A model generated the notes under the pieces. It did no database searches. It saw only the letters and a program-made list of their open reading frames with translations, and had not been told where the DNA came from. 57,742 nt of DNA from Salegentibacter flavus (GTDB taxonomy: Bacteria > Bacteroidota > Bacteroidia > Flavobacteriales > Flavobacteriaceae): assembly GCF_900115145.1 (NCBI RefSeq), contig NZ_FOVL01000021.1, forward strand, positions 1 to 57,742, written 5' to 3'. Positions 51,788-57,742 of the stretch are shown one piece after another. The number at the start of each line of letters is the position of its first letter. Position 1 is the first letter of the stretch. The position numbers and the translations under genes were made by a program.

Positions 51788-52285
51788 TCTTTTAAACGTC
51801 TTGGTTTGTTATTATGAATCTAATTTTTTGCAAGGGTCTGGAAGTCTTTGATAAAGCCTATTATTTCCCGGAACTTCCCGGAACCGCTCGATTAAATTTA
51901 GAAAGAATATTGGGCTTAAAAAGATGAAAGTCAGACTTTGGGTTTTTTTTAGGATATGAAAAACAGAAATATGCTTGGGCTGAAATAGGAGGTTTCTGCT
52001 AATAATAAATCCAGGATAGAGGAGATTTGTTAGGCTCTAATAGCCGCGATAATCAGTAAATTATAGGAGAATCATTACAAGATTAAGATAAATATAGGTT
52101 TTAATCGAATTTGTTGGGCTTTTATAGAATAATTCCTAAACATTAGATAAAAATACTTATCTTTAATTAGACTAAAAGAGTTCACACTTTTTTGCCCTCC
52201 TTTTTTAACTTTATAGATTTTTCATCTTTATAGAAGATTGATAATTCGTGCCCTACCTATTTTTTAATAGAGAGTTATTGATCAT
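51788..52285. other. leader and intergenic region upstream of the DUF1704 operon
   Basis: No gene is supported. TTCCCGGAAC occurs twice in tandem (51865-51884), 78-97 nt before the DUF1704 start; on the operon strand this reads GTTCCGGGAA twice and may be an operator. The rest is AT-rich with many stops in all frames. Confidence 0.4.
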
Positions 52286-52316
52286 AAAAGCCCTGACTTG
52301 TTCAGGGCTTTTTTTT
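52286..52316 (+). terminator. orphan intrinsic terminator
   Basis: AAGCCCTGA (52288-52296) and TCAGGGCTT (52302-52310) form a stem followed by TTTTTT on the plus strand. No plus-strand gene precedes it within 500 nt, so it may end a small non-coding RNA. Confidence 0.75.
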
Positions 52317-52519
52317 GTTAGTTACTATCAATCCCTTACCAAGGTGCAACCGTCCTCTAAGTAAAACAGGGAAAAATCCTGGTTAAAATCAGGGGTTTTC
52401 CCCTTTAGTAGAAATAAATAAAAAGTGCGTACTTGATACACTGTATGATTTCTAACCGGAATGGTTAAATTTAAGGTTAGTAGAAGTTTCCCGAGAGATG
52501 TTTTTAGGAAGCTTGAGTT

Positions 52520-52668
52520 TTTTCATTATTAGATAAGGGATCAGTGACAGGATAAGTTATTCTGAAAACTGTTCCCTTTTTTGTAAAAAAACCTTATTTA
52601 AATAATCGGTAAGCCGGCTGTAGAACTAAACTACATCAAAAGGTTTGGTGATAAAAGCAACAATTAGG
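52520..52668 (-). pseudogene. decayed response-regulator fragment
   Basis: On the minus strand one frame reads SLIVAFITKPFDVV, a stop, FYSRLTDYLNKVFLQKREQF and another stop. FITKPFDV..F...L..YL is the end of a receiver domain (the conserved Lys-Pro before the last helix). No start, phosphorylation site or output domain remains. The surrounding 52317-52519 shows no gene. Confidence 0.4.
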
Positions 52669-52892
52669 CTTGATCCATAAAAGCTATGGCCCCGGAGTCT
52701 TGAGTTATAGAGGGATTGGCATGCGCCAACATAAGAATAACCAGGGTGGAGTTGGTCTTATCATCATCCTTCCAAAAGAAGGGAAGCTCTGCGATGACTT
52801 GCCAAAACTTTATGAAAAGATAATAGCTGCAGATATTCTGTATACCGTCGATTTTTACATAATAACTATCTACGGAAAGAAAAATAGTTCAA

Positions 52893-52921
52893 TAAAAAGG
52901 GAAGCAGCTAAAGGCTTCCCT
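52893..52921 (-). terminator. intrinsic terminator of the AhpD-like gene
   Basis: GCTTCCCTT (52913-52921) with arm AAGGGAAGC (52896-52904) forms a 9-bp stem; on the minus strand it is followed by TTTTTAT. Located 17 nt after the stop of the AhpD-like gene. Confidence 0.8.
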
Positions 52922-52937
52922 TAATTTCTATTCTAAT

Positions 52938-53513
52938 CTATGCGGTTTCCAATTTGTGTCCGGCAAAAGCTTCATCAACTTCTGTATGGAAAATATGGTT
53001 GGAATAATTACTTATAGTTTTTACTGCCTGGGCCAGAATAATGGCAAGGATCTGTTTTTCAGAATATCCTGCATCCAGGAATTTCTTAGCTTGTTCGGGG
53101 GTAGGGTTTCCCCGGCTTTCATTCATCACCTTAGTGAATTCGTGAAGGGCTCTAAGTTTATCGTCTTCAATTTCCTTTCCCTCTCTGATAGCTTCTATAA
53201 CAGCTTTGGGTGTTTTAGAAACATTTTCAGCCAAATAACTATGGGCAGCCGTGCAATATTCACAGGAATTATCAACGCTGACAGTTAGCAATACTACCTC
53301 TTGTTCTGCAGGGGTGAAATCACTGTCTTTTCTGAAATCACTGTACCCGGAATCATAAGTATTCTGCAAAGCCGGAAAATTCACCATGTTTTGATACATA
53401 TTAGGAATCATTCCGTTTGCCTTCTTAGCATTCTCAAGGATCTCCTTTTGTTGTTCATTAGCATTTTCTAATTCTACTGGTTCTAAACCGATTTTGTACG
53501 TTTGGTTTGACAT
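52938..53513 (-). CDS. carboxymuconolactone decarboxylase / AhpD-like protein
   Basis: A 191-aa all-helical protein. DNSCEYCTAAHSYLAENVSK holds the CxxC and the downstream His of the AhpD catalytic site, which makes a peroxidase-type function more likely than lactone decarboxylation. N-terminal NANEQQKEILENAKKANGMI is typical. It lies 116 nt downstream of the HAD gene on the same strand; the TetR-HAD-AhpD order suggests one stress-related unit. Confidence 0.88.
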   Translation of the reverse strand: MSNQTYKIGLEPVELENANEQQKEILENAKKANGMIPNMYQNMVNFPALQNTYDSGYSDFRKDSDFTPAEQEVVLLTVSVDNSCEYCTAAHSYLAENVSKTPKAVIEAIREGKEIEDDKLRALHEFTKVMNESRGNPTPEQAKKFLDAGYSEKQILAIILAQAVKTISNYSNHIFHTEVDEAFAGHKLETA

Positions 53514-53629
53514 AATTTTAAATTTTAAGATTAAACATTAAGATTAAAGACGCTGTTGGTAAACTGTACTATGTCTAAATAGACAAAGAGCGTCTCTGAT
53601 AATTTTTTAAATGATTCACAAGGGAAAAC

Positions 53630-54427
53630 CTATTTCCCTATTGCAATTAGTTTATCGGAAATAGCTTTTAGCTCGGGAGCCACAATTTCAGGGGATGGTG
53701 CAAGGGGGTATTGTTGCTGCCCCGGCCTACTAACAAATGCGGCACGCCATCCTGCCCAAAGGGCTCCGGCCACATCCCAGCCGTGTGCGGCAATAAGCAT
53801 AGCTTCTTCCGGTTTCACTCCCAGTTTTCGGGCTGCCCAGTTATAAACATCGGCGTGGGGTTTGTATTTTCCTATATCCTGAATACTAAGCCACTCTTCA
53901 AAAAAACCCAGTAGTCCGGCATTGGTAAATTGCTTTTCAACAGCTGCGTTGGAAGAATTGGTTAAGGAAACAAGGCGATACCCATCATCTTTTAACTTGG
54001 CCAATGCATCTCTAACCTCGGGGTGGGGTGGAAGCGAGGTGATAGGAGATATAGCCTTTTTCGCCTTCTCGCGACTGAGCTTAATATGATTATTAGCAGC
54101 TACCATCATTAAGGTAGCAGCACCAATTTCTCCAAAATCCTTATATTGATTTCCCACAGTCTCTACCAAAGAATACTGGAGCATAGTAGTAAACCATAAA
54201 GACACCAATTCACTCTTTCCATTTAAGGTATTTCCAACGCTTTCTTTTAGTAACCTGAGATCCAGGAGAGTTTCGTTTACATCAAAAAATAAGATTTCAG
54301 GGCGTTTATTTTGAATGTTATCCATTGTATTTGTCTTTGAATTTGCTATTCCAGGTACAGAAAATGATAGTCCTGCCATTCCCGCCAGACCGGTTTTTAT
54401 AATAAAGTCTCTTCTTGATTTAGTCAT
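53630..54427 (-). CDS. haloacid dehalogenase type II-like hydrolase with Tat-like signal
   Basis: A 265-aa protein; ATG 54425-54427 gives MTKSRRDFIIKTGLAGMAGL, a twin-arginine-like signal, and avoids the overlap with tetR that a start at 54529 would need. HAD motifs: ILFFDVNETLLDLRLL with nucleophile Asp, RLVSLTNSSN, and QDIGKYKPHADVYNWAARKL with Lys. Similar to 2-haloacid dehalogenases, but DVNET instead of DAYGT is unusual. An exported HAD enzyme would act outside the cytoplasm. Seven nt after tetR. Confidence 0.82.
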   Translation of the reverse strand: MTKSRRDFIIKTGLAGMAGLSFSVPGIANSKTNTMDNIQNKRPEILFFDVNETLLDLRLLKESVGNTLNGKSELVSLWFTTMLQYSLVETVGNQYKDFGEIGAATLMMVAANNHIKLSREKAKKAISPITSLPPHPEVRDALAKLKDDGYRLVSLTNSSNAAVEKQFTNAGLLGFFEEWLSIQDIGKYKPHADVYNWAARKLGVKPEEAMLIAAHGWDVAGALWAGWRAAFVSRPGQQQYPLAPSPEIVAPELKAISDKLIAIGK

Positions 54428-54434
54428 ATTATTT

Positions 54435-55031
54435 TTAAAGCTGATCGATATAATTTTCAAGGGCGAATCTGTAGGCATTCCAATTGGTATCGTCTGAATA
54501 AAGTTTGCGAATGCCCCGCATCCCTTCAAAAGAACTCACCAGGTAAATGGCCGCCTGTTGCGGATTCGTTTCCTGTTTTATAGAACCATCTTTATGACCT
54601 CTTTCTATTATTTGAACTAATGCTTTCACCCAGGATTCTATAAGATCTTTTAAAGCCTCGTTTAGCAAATTCTGGGAGCCGCCTATTTCATTGATTAAAT
54701 TATTCACAGGGCATCCCATTAGTTTTTCATCGCTGGTGAAAGCCTGAAACTTATTCAGAAAAGTTGTTTTCAGAATAGTTTTGGCTTCGCCTTGAGCATA
54801 GAGGGGCTCGATCATTGCCTGGTAAATTCTTTTGTTCAATGCTGTTTTCACCACCAATACGCCCAGTTCATCCTTATTTTTGAAATTATGATAAAAGGCA
54901 CCTTTTGAAAGTCCGGTAGCTTTCATTATTTCATTGACACTGGTAGCTTTAAAACCGTTTTTATAAAACTGCATAAAAGCTGTTTCCGTGATCAGATTCC
55001 GTGTGGCTTCTGTCTTTAATTCCTGTTCCAT
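54435..55031 (-). CDS. TetR/AcrR family transcriptional regulator
   Basis: A 198-aa repressor. N-terminal helix-turn-helix at about 25-55 (MKATGLSKGAFYHNFKNKDE), followed by a ligand domain with GCPVNNLINEIGGSQNLLNE, which resembles the AcuR/YxaF-type C-terminal domain. It leads the HAD and AhpD-like genes. A strong palindrome directly upstream is its likely operator. Confidence 0.92.
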   Translation of the reverse strand: MEQELKTEATRNLITETAFMQFYKNGFKATSVNEIMKATGLSKGAFYHNFKNKDELGVLVVKTALNKRIYQAMIEPLYAQGEAKTILKTTFLNKFQAFTSDEKLMGCPVNNLINEIGGSQNLLNEALKDLIESWVKALVQIIERGHKDGSIKQETNPQQAAIYLVSSFEGMRGIRKLYSDDTNWNAYRFALENYIDQL

Positions 55032-55046
55032 ATGGCAAAGCTAATT

Positions 55047-55072
55047 AAAAACATTCTACACAGAATGTTTTT
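55047..55072. promoter_or_regulatory. TetR operator palindrome
   Basis: AAAAACATTCT-ACAC-AGAATGTTTTT, a perfect 11-bp inverted repeat with 4-nt spacer, 16 nt upstream of the tetR start. Autorepression is inferred from position. Confidence 0.7.
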
Positions 55073-55171
55073 TAGCAAGGTTTAACAATATAGTGCCGCA
55101 AACTTTGTTTACGACACTATATTTTCAATGATTAAAAAACCGAAATAAAGTTAATGTGGTTAATAGACTAG

Positions 55172-55375
55172 CTATTCTTTTCGATTCAGTTCCATATTTA
55201 TGGTAACTTCAGCAGTATCTCCAACTACCATATCTGAAGCCCAGTTGAACAGGTCTTGAGCATCTGCTGTGTTTCCGCTGTCAAAACGACATAGCGCTCT
55301 ACCGATGGAAAGTATTTCTTGTAAATCCGGTTGAAGATTTCCTCTTTGTTAGCGGAGCCGAGCTCCTCTTTTACA
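55172..55375 (-). pseudogene. scar joining a sigma-factor-like start to a YceI-like end
   Basis: On the minus strand one frame reads EELGSANKEEIFNRIYKKYF then PSVERYVV, like the beginning of an ECF sigma factor of Bacteroidota. After a shift of frame it continues FDSGNTADAQDLF, as sigma factors do, but then FNWASDMVVGDTAEVTINME and LNRKE followed by TAG, which looks like the end of a YceI-type domain. No intact gene. The rest of 55073-55576 shows no other gene. Confidence 0.4.
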
Positions 55376-55576
55376 GATATCTTTCAGGATGGAATTCATA
55401 AGAGATAAGTTAAAAATTGATTGGTAATCTAATAAGACGGGAAACATCTTAAAAATTTTCTAATATATTTTAAAATTTAATAAGTCTTTAAAGCTTCGGG
55501 TTAAGTTATGTTAAGTGCTGCTCATTTTTTTAAATTGATAAGTATCTTAGAATCAAAATTTTATATAATACTGAAG

Positions 55577-56491
55577 ATGAATTTACTTTTCGCTTTTCTC
55601 ATTCTGATGACTTCGTGCTCAGATGATGATGACAACAATAATGCTGAAATTTCAGTAGATCCACCAACGGCCACAGGCATAGTTTATTTTGAAAGTGCAT
55701 TTAATATGCAAATCTCGTATGCTAATTTAAAATCCGCCCTGGAGGATAATGAAAATATCAGTATCGTTCAGGAACTGGATCATTCGCAAAACGCGGCATC
55801 TGTTGATATGGATCTGGCGCCCACTCAAATTATTTTCTTCGGAAACCCGAACCTGGGTACTCCGTTAATGCAGGAAAATCAGCTTGCCGGCCTTGACCTT
55901 CCTCAAAAAGTTTTGTTCTATGAAGAAGAAGGACAGGTATTCGCGCTTTACAACAGTACAGAATATCTGGCTTCCAGATACGGAGTTGCAGATATAATTA
56001 CGCTTCCTCAAATATCTGAAGCCTTAAGTAACCTGGTGGGAACTGCGGTAGATGCTTCGGCAACCGAAACTACAAGCCAGTTGGTGGATGAACATGCCGG
56101 AATTGAAAGTGTAGAAAGTACCACCGATTTCGATTCCACTTACTCTAATCTTAGATCGGCAATAGAAGCTAATGAGAATTTAAGTATTGTGGCAGAATTA
56201 GATCACCAGGCAAACGCTGCCAGTGTAGGGATGGAACTTCGCCCAACCAAAGTGATTATGTTTGGAAATCCTAACCTGGGTACTCATTTAATGCAATCTG
56301 TTAACAGTATTGGTCTTGATCTTCCTCAGAAAATGCTGGTATGGGAAGATGAAACCGGAGCTGTACATATTTCTTATAATAACCCTGAATTTTTAAGGGT
56401 GAAACATCAACTTCAGGCCAACGATGAGGAAATTACACAAATAGCTACCGCCCTGGAAACTTTAGCCAATACAGCTGCTGAAACGGAATAG
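55577..56491 (+). CDS. lipoprotein with two DUF302 domains
   Basis: A 304-aa protein; start ATG 55577 gives MNLLFAFLILMTSC, a lipoprotein signal followed by a poly-Asp stretch. A longer start at 55508 is possible. Two DUF302 domains follow: about 35-130 (VQELDHSQNAASVDMDLAPT, then IIFFGNPNLGTPLMQE) and about 185-290 (VAELDHQANAASVGMELRPT, then VIMFGNPNLGTHLMQS), joined by a linker. The halves are clear duplicates. DUF302 domains have no established function; several are linked to redox or metal stress. Confidence 0.88.
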   Translation: MNLLFAFLILMTSCSDDDDNNNAEISVDPPTATGIVYFESAFNMQISYANLKSALEDNENISIVQELDHSQNAASVDMDLAPTQIIFFGNPNLGTPLMQENQLAGLDLPQKVLFYEEEGQVFALYNSTEYLASRYGVADIITLPQISEALSNLVGTAVDASATETTSQLVDEHAGIESVESTTDFDSTYSNLRSAIEANENLSIVAELDHQANAASVGMELRPTKVIMFGNPNLGTHLMQSVNSIGLDLPQKMLVWEDETGAVHISYNNPEFLRVKHQLQANDEEITQIATALETLANTAAETE

Positions 56492-56675
56492 TAGTAAATA
56501 CAGAAGGGGTAATACTTTTTGAATATATCAGTCTCGATTATAAAAACCGCATTGAAGCTCCCTTGCTGTTAGAGGTACTTCGTTTTTATAGTAACAATAA
56601 ATAACAATTTTTAACCTGGTTGCCCTATCCTTTTAAAAACCACCTTGAACCTTAACCAGGAAACAACTCAACTAT

Positions 56676-56709
56676 CGGGATGACCCGGTCTCTCATCACG
56701 GTTTTTTTT
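56676..56709 (+). terminator. intrinsic terminator of the DUF302 gene
   Basis: CGGGATGA and TCATCACG pair with one mismatch around a 9-nt loop, followed by G and eight T (56702-56709). Confidence 0.6.
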
Positions 56710-56710
56710 G

Positions 56711-57415
56711 TCATTCCTCCCCAAGGATCTCCAGGCCTAAACCGGTGGCTATTTGCTCTACGCGCTGCGGGTCTAAATTTGGCGTTCTCACCAAAGGCTG
56801 CTCCAGACTTTGCTGCTCATTGGTTTCCGGGTAGAGGTAGAGGGGGAAAACCAATTCTCCACCTCTTCTATAATAATTAAAGTCCATTATTTTATTTGTA
56901 ATTGATACAATATCCCAATTTTCTGTACCTATTACCTGACCTTGACGACCGATTGCTAAACCAACATTCTCACCTTTAATGAAATGTTGCATTAAATCAG
57001 TTCTGCTTCTTTCAATAAAAACAGTATCATAATAAATATATCTTTTATCAAGAGGCCGGTATGAAACTTCTTTTATAAAATCCGGATTGTAAGAATTTCT
57101 TAGACTTTTAACTTCATTAATTTTCCATTTTTTATTTTCTTTTAAGCCATATATTCTTTGAAGTTCTGATTTCTCTAACAAGAAAAAATTCCTAATTCTT
57201 TCTTCAAGTTCTTCTTTGGTTTCGCCTATTACAAAAGAATCTCTTGAAGTAACTATCCCTACATTATTTAAGGTAAAAAGATTATTAACAGAGAAGCCAT
57301 TTCTGTATTTTCCTTCCAATTTAAAATCCTTCTGTACCATAAAATAATTTGGTGCCTTATTTGGAATATTGACAAATGGAATTGATTTTATGGTTTTATT
57401 AGTTAGGAAATCATA
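56711..57415 (-). pseudogene. type ISP restriction-modification enzyme, C-terminal remnant truncated by IS
   Basis: The minus-strand frame stays open from about 57415 (YDFLTNKTIKSIPFVNIPNK, then APNYF) through the ATG at 57340 to the stop at 56711, about 235 codons. FTLNNVGIVTSRDSFVIGET, SYRPLDKRYIYYDTVFIERS and NVGLAIGRQGQ belong to the C-terminal target-recognition region of type ISP enzymes (helicase-nuclease-methylase proteins of about 1000-1600 aa). The helicase, nuclease and methylase parts are missing because the IS4-type element begins at about 57418. The fragment is not likely to be active. Confidence 0.8.
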
Positions 57416-57742
57416 TCATTACTGTCCAGTTAAAATAGACTGAGTGACAGTTGGTTATAATCAAGTTCTTTGACATTACTATAATCTATATTCATAAAAA
57501 GCTCATTTATAGAGGTTTTATCTAATAATGAGATGCCCAAAACCTGTAATATTTCGTAGGTTGAATGCTGCAATTTCAGTTTATCTGCCACAATAGAGAC
57601 CAGACAGTAAGCACTTATCGCACAATAAATCTGGATTTTTACGGCATTTTCAGATGTTCCCCAGAAGGATTTTATTTTCAAGTGTTGTTTGACCCATTTA
57701 AAGAAAAGTTCCACCTGCCATCTTTTTTTGTACAGTAAGGCA
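57416..57742 (-). CDS. IS4-family transposase, C-terminal part, cut by window edge
   Basis: The minus-strand frame enters from the window edge as ALLYKKRWQVELFFKWVKQH (YxxRWxVELFFKWxK is the conserved Y-(2)-R-(3)-E-(6)-K motif of IS4 transposases) and continues as LKIKSFWGTSENAVKIQIYC to the TAA at 57430-57432. The DDE catalytic Asp residues lie outside. It has the same orientation and family as the partial gene at the left end. The element's end is probably about 57418, where the interrupted restriction gene begins. Confidence 0.9.

Noticed and set aside
52670-52924. 84-codon plus-strand frame beginning MIHKSYGPGVLSYRG
   Set aside because: No recognisable family or clear start signal, its 3' end runs through the minus-strand terminator of the AhpD-like gene, and it lies in a region of gene scars.
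54428-54529. Longer start of the HAD gene (MKGCGAFANFIQ)
   Set aside because: It overlaps the tetR 3' end by 95 nt and hides the twin-arginine-like signal that begins at MTKSRRDF.
56492-56675. Inverted AACCTGGTT/AACCAGG pair near 56612-56660
   Set aside because: Arms are short and about 35 nt apart with no T-run; the hairpin at 56676-56709 explains termination better.
1-57742. tRNA, rRNA or CRISPR arrays
   Set aside because: No cloverleaf-like sequence, rRNA segment or regularly spaced repeat was found by eye; a tRNAscan/CRISPR search would be decisive.

Overview
The window reads as chromosomal DNA of a Bacteroidota member, most likely a marine-type Flavobacteriaceae (Gramella/Salegentibacter/Zunongwangia-like; the genus is inference). 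Grounds: promoter elements of the Bacteroidota type TAnnTTTG, many short Cys-lipoprotein signals followed by acidic residues, fused CcoNO, the ccoI-ccoS-ccoNO-ccoQ-ccoP-ccoG-fixH-safE order, an OxyR of flavobacterial type, and a CusA-TolC fusion. Both window ends lie inside an IS4-type (DUF4372) transposase gene on the minus strand, N-terminal part at the left and C-terminal part at the right, so the window is probably a contig broken in a multicopy insertion sequence.

Layout. 0.4-3 kb: DUF1853 protein, AI-2E-type permease, PrcB-like lipoprotein. 3.0-5.7 kb: an AT-rich block of three unrecognised genes next to an IS110-family remnant, with a cassette-like intergenic sequence. 5.9-9.9 kb: an envelope/PspC cluster (charged lipoprotein, head-GIN lipoprotein, a 49-aa protein, PspC, PadR, DUF4870) with a clear PadR-type operator. 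10-12.7 kb: DUF4442, AIM24/TIGR00266, a 65-aa protein, a lipoprotein. 12.8-20.7 kb: OxyR, then the conserved DUF58-MoxR-DUF4350-DUF4129-membrane-SpoIIM operon with divergent RDD. 20.7-25.9 kb: housekeeping (cyclophilin PPIase, CoA-type NUDIX, PlsC, TruA, RecQ). 26-31.9 kb: heavy-metal efflux (His-rich periplasmic protein, CusA/CzcA fused to a TolC-like outer-membrane factor, CusB-type adaptor). 32-43.7 kb: HemN, the cbb3 oxidase operon and NhaA. 43.9-51.8 kb: coiled-coil exported protein, CorA, lactonase, and an AstE-like / ATP-grasp / DUF1704 operon. 51.8-57.7 kb: low-density region with gene scars, AhpD-like, HAD and TetR genes, a tandem DUF302 lipoprotein and an IS-truncated type ISP restriction-modification gene.

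How it works together. The strongest regulatory signal is a shared promoter architecture upstream of hemN, ccoI and ccoS: AACCTGATTnnArTCATATT, then a TAnnTTTG-like -7 element exactly 23 nt after the FNR-like palindrome in all three. This ties haem synthesis, copper delivery and the high-affinity oxidase into one predicted CRP/FNR-type low-oxygen regulon. Other palindromes mark likely operators for PadR (9947-9971) and TetR (55047-55072). The best candidates for less described biology are the AT-rich three-gene block and the DUF1704/ATP-grasp/AstE operon. No tRNA, rRNA or CRISPR array was seen.
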